From Burkholderia sp. MS389 (GTDB lineage: Bacteria > Pseudomonadota > Gammaproteobacteria > Burkholderiales > Burkholderiaceae), in contig NZ_CP045994.1 of the NCBI RefSeq assembly GCF_016899425.1, positions 496,001-560,000 on the forward strand: 64,000 nucleotides of DNA, written 5' to 3'. Every line of letters starts with the position of its first letter. Position 1 is the stretch's first letter. Shown piece by piece: positions 15,987-25,261 of the stretch. The translations under genes and the position numbers were made by a program. A model generated the notes under the pieces. That model did no database searches. It saw only the letters and a list, made by a program, of their open reading frames with translations, and was not told the origin of the DNA.

Positions 15987-17329
15987 GATGTGACCGCGAT
16001 CAGTTCGAATTTCAGGTCATTGATGCCAGTCGGCGCATAGATCATCGCGGACTGGGCCTGCAGCATGCGCTCGTACAGCGGGCTGCGCGAATCGAGCGCG
16101 AAGTAGCACGCGCCGGGGCGCACCGGAATCGCGGGCGGCACCTGCGGCGTGTACGACAGCCGCACGCCCGGCATCGCCGACAGCACGAGCTTGTCGACGT
16201 CGTCGGGCGCGCCGACCTTGAAGCGGGCCGGCACCGCGTCGACGAGCTCGACGCTCGGCATGTCCGCGGACACCGCGAGGTAGAACTCTGTCTTGTCGTC
16301 GATCTTGCCGGAATCGAGGCGGCCGAGGTGGAACGACGGGCGCACCTCGTCGAGCGTGATCGCGAAATAGCGCGTCGAGATCACGGTGTCGAGCAGTTCG
16401 CGCAGCATCAGGTCGAGACGCGCGAAGCTCGGGCCCGGATCGTCATGGCGATACACGGGCAGGTCGGTGAGCGTATAGCCCTTCGAGAACGTCATCAGCT
16501 GGCCCGCGAGGCGCAGCAGTTCCTGGAACAGCCGTTCCGGATGCAGCGCCGCGTGCTGGTGCAGGTGCGCGAGCGTCGCGAATGCGGCGTTCGCCGTGTG
16601 CAGCAGCCAGAACGACGCGATGTCGCCCGAGCGGAATTCGATGATGTTCTTCGACGGCTCGCGGTGGAAGCCGTACAGCGCGTTCACCTTCGCCTGCAGC
16701 GCGTCGACCAGCTGGCGCAGCCGCTGATGCAGGATCGGCGACGCTTCGATCGCGAGGCACGGCGGCACGAAGCTGTCGTCGATCTCGAAGCCGGACGTCG
16801 CGGTGCGGCGCACGCGCACGAGCGGCACCGACAGCAACTGGTCGCGCGGCTCGCTGTGCGCGATCAGCTTGACCTGCGTCTTCAGGAACGTGATGTCGGC
16901 TTCCGCGGCGTCGGTGAAGTTGTCGGCGACGCTCGTCTGCTCGCTGACGAACCGCGTCATGAAGCCGGCGGCCGGATCGTCGCTGTAGTTGGTGCCGTTC
17001 TCGCGCAGCGGATGCAATGCGAGATAGAACACGAATTCGTTGATGCCGTCGGGCAACGTGTCCAGCGCGATCGGCGGCGGCAGGTCGTCGGCCTGCGGCG
17101 CGGCATACAGCGCGCCGTCCGGGAACACGAGCGCGAGTTCGGCTACCCGCAGCACGTTGCTGCCGAGCGCGTCGCGATCGATGCGCACCGAGCGCACGCC
17201 CCAGTTGTACGGCTGGATCGCCTGGATGGACTCGAACAGGCGCGCCTCGTGGTACGCGTCCTGCCGTTGAAAGTGTTGAGGCCGGAGGAACAGTCCTTCC
17301 CCCCACAGCACCTTGGCCGAATAACTCAT
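15983..17329 (-). CDS. tssK: T6SS baseplate protein TssK
   Basis: The 448-residue protein of normal family length begins with the TssK signature VLWGEGLFLRPQHFQRQD, continues with NWGVRSVRIDRDAL, and ends AMIYAPTGINDLKFELIAV. TssK trimers link the baseplate wedge (TssEFG) to the TssL/TssM membrane complex. The gene lies between tssJ (102 bp away) and tssL (4-bp overlap). Confidence 0.96.
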   Translation of the reverse strand: MSYSAKVLWGEGLFLRPQHFQRQDAYHEARLFESIQAIQPYNWGVRSVRIDRDALGSNVLRVAELALVFPDGALYAAPQADDLPPPIALDTLPDGINEFVFYLALHPLRENGTNYSDDPAAGFMTRFVSEQTSVADNFTDAAEADITFLKTQVKLIAHSEPRDQLLSVPLVRVRRTATSGFEIDDSFVPPCLAIEASPILHQRLRQLVDALQAKVNALYGFHREPSKNIIEFRSGDIASFWLLHTANAAFATLAHLHQHAALHPERLFQELLRLAGQLMTFSKGYTLTDLPVYRHDDPGPSFARLDLMLRELLDTVISTRYFAITLDEVRPSFHLGRLDSGKIDDKTEFYLAVSADMPSVELVDAVPARFKVGAPDDVDKLVLSAMPGVRLSYTPQVPPAIPVRPGACYFALDSRSPLYERMLQAQSAMIYAPTGINDLKFELIAVTS

Positions 17330-17431
17330 GTCAAATCCGGTTAATGTGGCGTTGCGACGTAATCGATTTGTTCGTGCCCGAATTAAATCGCCAATTGTTA
17401 ACTCTTGTTAATTGACATTCGTGCGTCATGT

Positions 17432-18043
17432 TTAACCGCAGGACACCGAGGACAGCATATTCAGCGGTTGCGAAGGCGCACCCTGTTGCGGTGCGATGAC
17501 CGTGCCGTCGGTGACCGTCATCGCGCAATTATGCAGGCCGATGATTATGCCGGATTTCTCCGACTTCGCCGGATCGAACGTCAGTTTCCATCGTTGCAGT
17601 GCGGGATCGCGGAACAGCGCGACGATACCGAATGCCTGCGCCTCGCGCGATACCTTCTCGGTCGCCGTATAGCGCTGGCCCGGAATCAGCGTGATTTCGC
17701 GCACGTTCAGCAGATCGGCGCCGAGTGCGGCTTTTTCCTTGGTCGGATCGGTAAAGGCGTCGAACGGCGCCTGCTGGAACGAGGTCGGGTCCTTCAGCGC
17801 ATAGAGCCGGACGACGAGCGCGAGCGGCTTGCGGTCGGTCGCGGCATTCAGGTTCGGCGCGGCGGCCAGCGTGAGCCCGATGTTGCGCGGCGGCTTCTGC
17901 GCGTCGGGCACCTCGGGCTTGCCGATGCCGGCCGCGGACATCACGGCGCTCGCGGCCGAGCCGAGCAGCGGGGCGGCCGCGCATCCGGCCAGGAGGGCGC
18001 ACGCAAGCAGCGGCAGCGCGTAGCGAATCATGGACGATCTCAT
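17432..18043 (-). CDS. tssJ: T6SS outer-membrane lipoprotein TssJ
   Basis: The 203-residue product has a lipoprotein signal with lipobox LLAGC (Cys21). The SciN/TssJ beta-sandwich carries LALVVRLYALKDPTSFQQAPF, EKAALGADLLNVREITL and GIVALFRDPALQRWKLTF, all family hallmarks. It anchors the T6SS membrane complex to the outer membrane and contacts TssM. A second ATG four codons downstream (18031) is also possible. It is first in the leftward tssJKL unit. Confidence 0.95.
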   Translation of the reverse strand: MRSSMIRYALPLLACALLAGCAAAPLLGSAASAVMSAAGIGKPEVPDAQKPPRNIGLTLAAAPNLNAATDRKPLALVVRLYALKDPTSFQQAPFDAFTDPTKEKAALGADLLNVREITLIPGQRYTATEKVSREAQAFGIVALFRDPALQRWKLTFDPAKSEKSGIIIGLHNCAMTVTDGTVIAPQQGAPSQPLNMLSSVSCG

Positions 18044-18416
18044 CGTTTTTCCGGCGTGCCGCCTTTATCCCTGTCAAAACTGCCGGGCATTGCCGCGTGC
18101 GCTGCGTATCCCCGACGTTGCATCGTTCAACTATTAAGCACGCCCGCGTCGTGGCAAGCGCCCGGAAATTTTTTCCGCCGCCCCGGCGGCGCGTCGTGCG
18201 ATCAGTAAAACTTGCGCGCTCCAGCCCGAGGAAAAACCGCTGCGAGCCCGCAGCGAGAGGCCATTCGAGGGGGTAGCGCCCGGTTTTAAAAGGAATTACT
18301 CTTCACACGACGATTGAATTATGAAAAATTGATCGGTACTATACCCGCGCGCTTCTTGCAAAGCAAAAGAACCAGATTCTCAACGATTTAAAACTCACGC
18401 GCCGGTGGATATAACG
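18044..18416. promoter_or_regulatory. 373-bp divergent promoter region of the T6SS locus
   Basis: It lies between the leftward tssJKL unit and the rightward lipoprotein-tssBC unit and must hold both promoters. It is AT-rich near 18285-18345. A short hairpin CGCTGCG-AGCC-CGCAGCG sits at 18238-18255. I looked for a sigma-54 GG-N10-GC element and found none convincing. Confidence 0.6.
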
Positions 18417-19058
18417 ATGAAAGACCGTCTGTTCGCAAAACTGTCTGGGGTGGTGGTGGCTTGCGGCGTGATCGCCGGCTGTGCGAGCCAGCCGTCCGCG
18501 CCGCCGACTGCGGAAGTGTTCAACAAGTCGCTGGCCGATGCAGACGCCGTCGCGAAGGCGGGGGATCAGGACAAGGCGCTGGGCCTGTACCAGCAGCTCG
18601 CGAAGTCGGATCCGACGCGCGAGGAGCCGTGGTCGCGCATCGCGCAAATCCAGTTCGCACAAAACCATTACGGGCAGGCGATCGTCGCCGCCCAGGAAGC
18701 GCTGCAGCGCGACGCGACCGATCGTCAGGCGAAGAGCGTGCTGGCCGTCGCCGGCCTGCGGATCGCGACGCAGTCGCTCGGCGAGCTGCGCCAGGATGCG
18801 TCGCTCGCGGGCGACGCGAAGTCCGACGCGCAGGCGCTCGCGAAGCAGCTGCGCGACACGCTCGGCGAGTCGGCGCTGTTCCCGCCGGAGCAGCGGGCGC
18901 AGTCGAAGAAGTACGGCGGCCGCCGTGCGGTTCATCGTGCGAAGGCGGGGGCCGCACCGGCCACGGACACGGCCGCGAGCGCCGCCCCGACGCCGACCCC
19001 GACGCCGCCCGCCGCGCAAAAGGGCAGCGCGGATCCGTTCGGCGCACTGCGCAACTGA
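18417..19058 (+). CDS. T6SS-associated TPR lipoprotein
   Basis: Starting at ATG 18417 (GGTGG ribosome site) gives a 213-residue product with lipobox VIAGC (Cys22). Two to three tetratricopeptide repeats follow (ALGLYQQLAKSDPTREEPW, IAQIQFAQNHYGQAIVAAQ, EALQRDATDRQAKSVLA) and then a Pro/Ala-rich tail. An in-frame GTG four codons earlier is less likely because it would delay the signal peptide. This gene precedes tssB in Burkholderia T6SS-1 type loci. Its exact role is not established; a periplasmic scaffold or stability factor for the membrane complex is an inference. Confidence 0.85.
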   Translation: MKDRLFAKLSGVVVACGVIAGCASQPSAPPTAEVFNKSLADADAVAKAGDQDKALGLYQQLAKSDPTREEPWSRIAQIQFAQNHYGQAIVAAQEALQRDATDRQAKSVLAVAGLRIATQSLGELRQDASLAGDAKSDAQALAKQLRDTLGESALFPPEQRAQSKKYGGRRAVHRAKAGAAPATDTAASAAPTPTPTPPAAQKGSADPFGALRN

Positions 19059-19104
19059 AACCGCAACTGACGCGATAACCACAACTAACCTGGGAGCCGT
19101 CGAG

Positions 19105-19620
19105 ATGGCCAAGAAAGAAAGCATTCAGAAAAGCTTGCAGAAAATACGGCCGCCGCGCGTCCAGCTGACCTACGAGGTCGAGAAGGGCGATGCGATCGAG
19201 GTGAAGGAACTGCCGTTCGTCGTCGGGGTCGTCGGCGATCTGGCGGGCCAGTCCGAAATCGAGCAGCCGAAGCTGCGCGACCGCAAGTTCGTCAACATCG
19301 ACCGCGACAATTTCGACGACGTGATGAAGGCGATCGAACCGCGTGCCGCGTTCCAGGTGGAAAACCGCCTGAGCCCGGAAGGCGGCAAGTTCGCGGTCGA
19401 CCTGAAGTTCCGCTCGCTGTCGGATTTCAGCCCGGACGAAGTCGTCGAACAGGTCGAGCCGTTGCGCCGCCTGCTCGAGGCGCGTTCGAAGCTCGCCGAC
19501 CTGCGCAACAAGCTCGCCGGCAACGACAAGCTCGAGGATCTGCTGTCCGAGGTGCTGAAGAACACGCAGCAGCTGCAGGAGCTCGCGAAGGGCACGGGCG
19601 GCGACAAAGACGGCGAATGA
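19105..19620 (+). CDS. tssB: T6SS sheath small subunit TssB (VipA)
   Basis: ATG at 19105 follows a GGGAG ribosome site and gives 171 residues, beginning MAKKESIQKSLQKIRPPRVQ. It contains VKELPFVVGVVGDLAG and FVNIDRDNFDDVM, typical of TssB. It polymerises with TssC into the contractile sheath in the cytoplasm. Longer upstream extensions of this frame lie inside the lipoprotein gene and are not real. Confidence 0.97.
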   Translation: MAKKESIQKSLQKIRPPRVQLTYEVEKGDAIEVKELPFVVGVVGDLAGQSEIEQPKLRDRKFVNIDRDNFDDVMKAIEPRAAFQVENRLSPEGGKFAVDLKFRSLSDFSPDEVVEQVEPLRRLLEARSKLADLRNKLAGNDKLEDLLSEVLKNTQQLQELAKGTGGDKDGE

Positions 19621-19635
19621 CGACGGAGTATTGAG

Positions 19636-21126
19636 ATGAACCAGCAAACGGCTGCGGCCCAAGCGAGCGGCGCGGAATACGCCGCCGGGACCTCGCTGCT
19701 CGACGACATCGTCGAGAAGAGCAAGGTCGCGAAATCCGATTCCGAGCATGCGCGTGCGAAGGACCTGATCGGCGAACTCGTGCACCAGGTGCTCGACGGC
19801 ACGGTGATCGTGTCGGACAACCTGTCGGCCACGATCGACGCGCGCGTCGCGGAACTCGACCGCCTGATTTCCACGCAGCTTTCCGCCGTGATGCACGCGC
19901 CGGAATTCCAGCGCCTCGAAAGCACGTGGCGCGGAATGGATTATCTGGTCAAGGAAAGCAACACGGGCCAGACGATCAAGATCAAGGCGCTGCACGCGCC
20001 GAAGCGCGACCTCGTGCGCGACTTCAAGGGCGCGAGCGAGTTCGACCAGAGCGCGCTGTTCAAGAAAGTCTACGAAGAGGAATTCGGCACGTTCGGCGGC
20101 TCGCCGTTCGGTGCGCTGATCGGCGATTACGAGATCTCGCGTCAGCCCGAAGACATGTACTTCATCGAGCAGATGTCGCACGTCGCCGCGGCCGCGCATG
20201 CGCCGTTCATCGCGTCGGCGTCGCCGGAGCTGCTCGGCCTCGAGTCGTTCTCCGACCTCGGCAAGCCGCGCGACCTCGGCAAGGTGTTCGACACCGTCGA
20301 ATACGCGAAGTGGAAGTCGTTCCGCGACGCGGAGGATTCGCGCTACGTCGGCCTGACGCTGCCGCGCTTCCTCGGCCGCCTGCCGTTCAATCCGAAGGAC
20401 GGCCAGACCGCGGAGAACTTCAACTTCGTCGAGGACGTCGACGGCACCGATCACGACAAGTACCTGTGGTGCAACGCGGCATGGGCCTTCGCGGCCCGCC
20501 TGACGGCCGCGTTCGACGACTTCGGCTGGTGCGCGGCGATCCGCGGCGTCGAAGGCGGCGGCCTCGTCGAGGATTTGCCGACCCACACGTTCAAGACCGA
20601 CGACGGTGAAGTCGCGCTGAAGTGCCCGACCGAAATCGCGATCACCGATCGCCGCGAGAAGGAGCTGAGCGACCTCGGCTTCATCCCGCTCGTCCATTGC
20701 AAGAACTCAGATTACGCCGCGTTCTTCGCTGCGCAGTCGGTGCAGAAGCCGAAGAAATACAGCACCGACAGCGCGAATGCGAACGCCGTCCTGTCCGCCC
20801 AGCTTCAGTACATCTTCTCGGTATCGCGCGTCGCGCACTACCTGAAGGCGATGATGCGGGACAAGATCGGCAGCTTCGCATCGGCGCAGAACGTGGAGAC
20901 TTTCCTCAACCGGTGGATTTCGCAATACGTCCTGCTCGACGACAACGCCTCGCAGGAACAGAAAGCGCAATTTCCGCTGCGCGAGGCATCCATACAAGTG
21001 TCGGAGATTCCGGGCAAGCCGGGCTCGTATCGTTCGGTCGCGTTCCTGCGCCCGCACTTTCAGCTCGACGAACTCTCGATTTCTCTGCGACTTGTCGCTG
21101 ATCTGCCCAAACCGGCAAATTCATAA
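19636..21126 (+). CDS. tssC: T6SS sheath large subunit TssC (VipB)
   Basis: The 496-residue protein has the normal family length. It contains ESTWRGMDYLVKESN, GALIGDYEISRQPEDM, LPRFLGRLPFNPKDG and the C-terminal HFQLDELSISLRLVADLP. It forms the contractile sheath with TssB and carries the ClpV-recycled structure. The start lies 15 bp after the tssB stop with a GGAG ribosome site. Confidence 0.98.
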   Translation: MNQQTAAAQASGAEYAAGTSLLDDIVEKSKVAKSDSEHARAKDLIGELVHQVLDGTVIVSDNLSATIDARVAELDRLISTQLSAVMHAPEFQRLESTWRGMDYLVKESNTGQTIKIKALHAPKRDLVRDFKGASEFDQSALFKKVYEEEFGTFGGSPFGALIGDYEISRQPEDMYFIEQMSHVAAAAHAPFIASASPELLGLESFSDLGKPRDLGKVFDTVEYAKWKSFRDAEDSRYVGLTLPRFLGRLPFNPKDGQTAENFNFVEDVDGTDHDKYLWCNAAWAFAARLTAAFDDFGWCAAIRGVEGGGLVEDLPTHTFKTDDGEVALKCPTEIAITDRREKELSDLGFIPLVHCKNSDYAAFFAAQSVQKPKKYSTDSANANAVLSAQLQYIFSVSRVAHYLKAMMRDKIGSFASAQNVETFLNRWISQYVLLDDNASQEQKAQFPLREASIQVSEIPGKPGSYRSVAFLRPHFQLDELSISLRLVADLPKPANS

Positions 21127-21196
21127 GCGAGTAAATCGCCCGGGCGGGCCGCCTGGGTAGGACGTTAAAACCACCTCTTTGGGGAGTCGAAGGGCC

Positions 21197-21700
21197 ATGT
21201 TACATATGCACTTGCAGTTTGGTAGTCCCGCGGTGAAGGGCGAATCCGCGGACAAGGACCACCAGGGCTGGATCGAACTGAAATCGTGGGATCACTCGAT
21301 CGTTCAGCCGCGTTCGGCAACCGCATCGACCGCTGGCGGTCACACGATGACGCGTTGCGAGCACGGCGACATGATCTTCACGAAGGAAATCGATTCGTCG
21401 AGCCCGCTGCTGTACCAGCACGCTTCGGGCGGTACCACGTTCGACGAAGTGACGGTCCATTTCTCGCGCGCGGACGGTGAAGGCAAGCGCGTGCAGTATC
21501 TGGAAGTCAAGCTCAAGTACGTGATCATCTCGAGCATCGCCCCGAGCGTTCGCGAGGAAGGTCTGCCCCTCGAGACGTTCTCGCTGAAGTACGCAGCCGT
21601 GCAGTGGAAGCAAACCCAGCAGAAGATCGGCGGCAACCAGGGCGGCAACACGCAAGGCGCCTGGAGCCTGACGAAGAACGACAAGACCTACGCGGTCTAA
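21197..21700 (+). CDS. hcp: T6SS tube protein Hcp (TssD)
   Basis: The ATG at 21197 (MLHMHLQFGSPAVKGES) matches the usual Hcp1 start of Burkholderia and has GGGGAG about 11 bp upstream, so it is preferred over the in-frame 21179 codon. The product has 167 residues and the family marks WIELKSWDHSIVQPRS, CEHGDMIFTKEIDSSSP and LETFSLKYAAVQW. Hexamers stack to form the inner tube and chaperone small effectors. It is located in the tssBC-hcp-tssE order typical of this locus. Confidence 0.97.
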   Translation: MLHMHLQFGSPAVKGESADKDHQGWIELKSWDHSIVQPRSATASTAGGHTMTRCEHGDMIFTKEIDSSSPLLYQHASGGTTFDEVTVHFSRADGEGKRVQYLEVKLKYVIISSIAPSVREEGLPLETFSLKYAAVQWKQTQQKIGGNQGGNTQGAWSLTKNDKTYAV

Positions 21701-21762
21701 GGTCGGTTGCGGCAACGGGGCGCTTCGCGTCCCGTTGCCGTTTTCGCTGTCCACCCCGGCCG

Positions 21763-22248
21763 ATGAAACGATTCGAACCCAGTTTTCTCGACAAGCTGTT
21801 CGACGACGAACCGCACCTGCCGGCCTCGGCAGCGATGCGGCAATTGTCGCTGGAAGAGCTGAAGAACACGGTCGCCCGCGACGTCGAGGCGATCCTCAAC
21901 ACCCGTATCGCCCACACCGAGAACGAGCTGGCCACGCTGCCGGAATGCCAGAAATCGGTGCTGACCTACGGGCTGAACGATTTCGCGGGGCTGAGCCTCG
22001 CGAGCCACTACGATCGCGCATTCATCTGCAAGTCGATCCAGCAGGCGATCGCGCGCCATGAGCCGCGCCTGCAGCAGGTGCAGGTGACGTTCGAGCTGAA
22101 CGAGCAGGCCACCAACGCGCTCTACTTCGCGATCCAGGCGCTGCTCGTCGTACACCCGGCCGAGGAGCCGGTGAGTTTCGACGCGATGCTGCAACCGTCG
22201 ACGCTGCAATACTCGGTCACGCGCGCACGCGCGGCGCGAATGCAGTAA
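21763..22248 (+). CDS. tssE: T6SS baseplate gp25-like protein TssE
   Basis: ATG 21763 begins MKRFEPSFLDKLFDDEPH. The 161-residue product contains LKNTVARDVEAILNTR, the EAILNTR motif that pins the sheath to the baseplate in gp25-like proteins, and YGLNDFAGLSLAS. It belongs to the baseplate wedge with TssF, TssG and TssK. Longer in-frame extension runs into hcp and is rejected. Confidence 0.96.
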   Translation: MKRFEPSFLDKLFDDEPHLPASAAMRQLSLEELKNTVARDVEAILNTRIAHTENELATLPECQKSVLTYGLNDFAGLSLASHYDRAFICKSIQQAIARHEPRLQQVQVTFELNEQATNALYFAIQALLVVHPAEEPVSFDAMLQPSTLQYSVTRARAARMQ

Positions 22249-22323
22249 ATCAAGCCGCCGAGCGGGCCGGACCGCCCGGTGGTCAATCAGGTCCGGCAGA
22301 AATATTGAGGTTCGGGGTCGTCG

Positions 22324-24159
22324 ATGGAAGAATTGCTGCCGTATTACGAACGCGAATTATCGTTTTTGCGGCGCTATTCGCGCGATTTCGCCGAACGCTA
22401 TCCGAAGATCGCCGCGCGTCTCGCGGTGTCGGGCGAGCACTGCGAGGATCCGCACGTCGAGCGGATGATCGAGTCGTTCGCGCTGCTCGGCGCGCGCATC
22501 AACAAGAAGCTCGACGACGACTACCCGGAATTCACCGAAGCGCTGCTGGAAGTGCTGTATCCGCACTACCTGCGGCCCTTCCCGTCGTGCTCGATCGCGC
22601 AGTTCACGCCGGCTTCGCCCGGCCAGCAGACCGAGCCGGTCGTGATCGATCGCGGCACCGAGCTCAAGAGCCGCCCGATCCGCGGCGTGCAATGCCGGTT
22701 CCGCACCGCCTACGACGTGACGCTCGCGCCGATCCGCATCTCGGAGGCGCGCTATACGCCGGTCGCGCTCGCGCCGAGCGCGACGGTGCTGCCGTCGAAC
22801 GCGACGGGCGTGATCTCGATCACGTTCGAATCGCTCGCCGCGCAGCTCGATCTCGGCGCGCTGAAGCTGTCGACGCTGCGCGCGCATCTGCACGGCGAGC
22901 AGTCGTTCGTCGCCGCGCTGACCGACTGCCTGTTCGTCAACGTGCTCGGCGCGTATGTCGAGCCGGAACGCAACGGCCGCTGGACCGCGCTGCGCAAGCT
23001 GCCGATCGCGCAGGCCGGCTTCGACGAGGACGACGCGCTGATCGACTATCCGGCGAAATCGCATCCCGCGTACCGGCTGCTCACCGAATACTTCGCGTTT
23101 CCCGACAAGTTCGATTTCGTCGACTTCGACCTCGCGGCGATCGCACGTGCATCGGGCCGCTGCCAGCGCGCGACGCTGCATCTCGTGCTGCAAGACGTGC
23201 GCAGCGATTCGCACGTCGCGCGCCTGCTGGAGTTGCTGACCGCAAGCCATTTCCGGCTGTTCTGCACGCCGATCGTCAACCTGTTCCGCCAGCACGGCGA
23301 GCCGATCCGCATCACGCACCGCGCGGTGTCGTATCCGGTGATCGCCGAGGCGCGGCGCGCATTCGCGTACGAGGTGTACTCGATCGATTCGGTGAAGCTC
23401 GTCCGGCAGCAGGCGCACGAGGAATCGGTGATCGAGTTCCGCCCGTTCTATTCGCTGCATCACGGCGAATCGGCGCGGATCGGCCATTACTGGTTCGCGC
23501 GTCGCAACGACTGGGTCGCGCAGAAGAGCCCCGGTTACGAAACCGAGATCTCGATCGTCGACATCGACTTCGAGCCGACGTCGCCGCAAACCGACACGCT
23601 GAGCCTCGACCTCACCTGCACGAACCGCGACCTGCCGGCGATGCTGGCGTTCGGCCTCGAAGGCGGCGACCTGTTCCAGGAAGGCGGCGCGCAGACGAGC
23701 GGCATCTCGATGCTGCGCCGCCCGACGCAGAGCGTGCGCTTCGAGCGCGGCCGCGCCGCGCACTGGCGGCTCGTGTCGCACCTCGCGCTCAATCACGTGT
23801 CGCTCGTCGCGCACGGCCTCGCGCCGCTGAAGGAAATGCTGACGCTGTACGACCTGCGACGCACGGCCGTGTCGATGCGCCAGATCGACGGCCTGGCCGG
23901 CGTCGAGCAGCGCGGCGCCGTGCAGTGGCTGCCCGGCAAGCCGTTCGCGACCTTCGTGCGCGGCATCGAGATCCGGCTGACGATCGACGAGGAACACTTC
24001 GTCGGCGCGAGCCTCGCGTCGTTCGTGCGCGTGCTCGACAGCTTCTTCGGGCTGTACGTCCACCTCAACAGTTTCGTTCAATTGGTCGTCGTGTCGAAGC
24101 GCACCGGCGAGGAGATCATCCGATGCAAGCCCCGAACCGGCGAATCGATCCTGGCGTAG
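22324..24159 (+). CDS. tssF: T6SS baseplate protein TssF
   Basis: The 611-residue protein starts MEELLPYYERELSFLRRYSR with the classic TssF motif, followed by FAERYPKIAARLAVSGEHCEDPHVER-type residues and FTEALLEVLYPHYLRPFPS. Two copies of TssF bind one TssG in each baseplate wedge around the VgrG spike. The 3' end overlaps tssG by 37 bp. Confidence 0.97.
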   Translation: MEELLPYYERELSFLRRYSRDFAERYPKIAARLAVSGEHCEDPHVERMIESFALLGARINKKLDDDYPEFTEALLEVLYPHYLRPFPSCSIAQFTPASPGQQTEPVVIDRGTELKSRPIRGVQCRFRTAYDVTLAPIRISEARYTPVALAPSATVLPSNATGVISITFESLAAQLDLGALKLSTLRAHLHGEQSFVAALTDCLFVNVLGAYVEPERNGRWTALRKLPIAQAGFDEDDALIDYPAKSHPAYRLLTEYFAFPDKFDFVDFDLAAIARASGRCQRATLHLVLQDVRSDSHVARLLELLTASHFRLFCTPIVNLFRQHGEPIRITHRAVSYPVIAEARRAFAYEVYSIDSVKLVRQQAHEESVIEFRPFYSLHHGESARIGHYWFARRNDWVAQKSPGYETEISIVDIDFEPTSPQTDTLSLDLTCTNRDLPAMLAFGLEGGDLFQEGGAQTSGISMLRRPTQSVRFERGRAAHWRLVSHLALNHVSLVAHGLAPLKEMLTLYDLRRTAVSMRQIDGLAGVEQRGAVQWLPGKPFATFVRGIEIRLTIDEEHFVGASLASFVRVLDSFFGLYVHLNSFVQLVVVSKRTGEEIIRCKPRTGESILA

Positions 24160-25223
24160 TCGACGCGCTGCTCGACGAGCCGCATCGCTTCGAGTTCTTC
24201 CAGGCGGTGCGCGTGCTCGAAGGGCTGTTCGCGCGGCAGGCGTCGGATGCGCCCGGCGCGTGGCGGCAGGGCGACGTGGTCGCGCAGCGCATCGCATTCC
24301 GCAACACGCTGTCGCTCGGCTTCCCGCCGAGCGAGATCGAAGGCGCGCGCTCGTTCGACGGCGACGGCGCGCCGCTGAACTCGGACGAGCAGCGCGGCGC
24401 CGCGCTGGCCGCCGGCGAGCTCGGTCGCGTCGAGCTGACGCCCGCGTTCTTCGGGCTGCTCGGCGGGCAGGGCGCGCTGCCGCTGCACTACACCGAACAG
24501 ATCGTCGCGCGCGAGCACCTGCGGCGCGACCACGCGGCGCGCGCGTTCTTCGACGTGTTCTCGAACCGCGCGACCGCGCTGTTCTATGCGGCGTGGAAGA
24601 AATACCGACTGCCGTTCCATTACGAACTCGACCGCGACGAGCGCTACCTGCCGCTGTTGCTCGCGATCGCGGGCGTGCCGAGCGACGAGGTGCGCGACAG
24701 TCTCGCGGCCGGCCCGGGCGGCGTGCTCGACGAAGCCGTGGCCGGCTACGCGCTCGCCGCGCGGCACCGGCCGATGTCGGCCGCCTACCTGCAACGCACG
24801 CTGTCCGATTACTTCCGCGTGCCGGTGAATATCGACCAGTTCGTCGGCAAGTGGTACGACGTGCCGCCCGACCAGCTGAGCGTGCTCGGCGAAGTCAACG
24901 CGGTGCTCGGTGCGACGGCGCTCGTCGGCGAGCGCGTGTGGCAGCGCGACATGCGCGCGCGGATCGTCGTCGGCCCGCTGTCCAAGCGCGACTACGAGGC
25001 GTTCCTGCCCGGCGGCGCGCACGCCGTCGCGCTCGAACGGATGCTGACGCTGCTCGCCGGCGTCACGCTCGAGTACGAGGTGAAGCTCGTGCTCAAGCGC
25101 ACGGAAGTCGGCGCGAGCGTGCTCGGCGCGGGTTCGCGGCTCGGGTGGGACGCGTTCCTGTGCACGCGCGACGCGCTCGAGGACCGCTCGGACGCCCGCT
25201 ACGAACTGCACGTGATTCACTGA
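24123..25223 (+). CDS. tssG: T6SS baseplate protein TssG
   Basis: The ATG at 24123 lies inside the end of tssF. The 366-residue product contains HRFEFFQAVRVLEGLF, LTPAFFGLLGGQGALPLHYTE, RAFFDVFSNRATALFYAAWK and a C-terminal LGWDAFLCT, all conserved TssG elements. It completes the baseplate wedge with TssF, TssE and TssK. Tight overlap implies translational coupling. Confidence 0.96.
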   Translation: MQAPNRRIDPGVVDALLDEPHRFEFFQAVRVLEGLFARQASDAPGAWRQGDVVAQRIAFRNTLSLGFPPSEIEGARSFDGDGAPLNSDEQRGAALAAGELGRVELTPAFFGLLGGQGALPLHYTEQIVAREHLRRDHAARAFFDVFSNRATALFYAAWKKYRLPFHYELDRDERYLPLLLAIAGVPSDEVRDSLAAGPGGVLDEAVAGYALAARHRPMSAAYLQRTLSDYFRVPVNIDQFVGKWYDVPPDQLSVLGEVNAVLGATALVGERVWQRDMRARIVVGPLSKRDYEAFLPGGAHAVALERMLTLLAGVTLEYEVKLVLKRTEVGASVLGAGSRLGWDAFLCTRDALEDRSDARYELHVIH

Positions 25224-25261
25224 CCTAACAACAACACGCAATCGAACCTGAGATCGACGCC

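Noticed and set aside
18044-18416. Sigma-54 promoter for the T6SS units
   Set aside because: No GG-N10-GC element with a good match was found in either direction.
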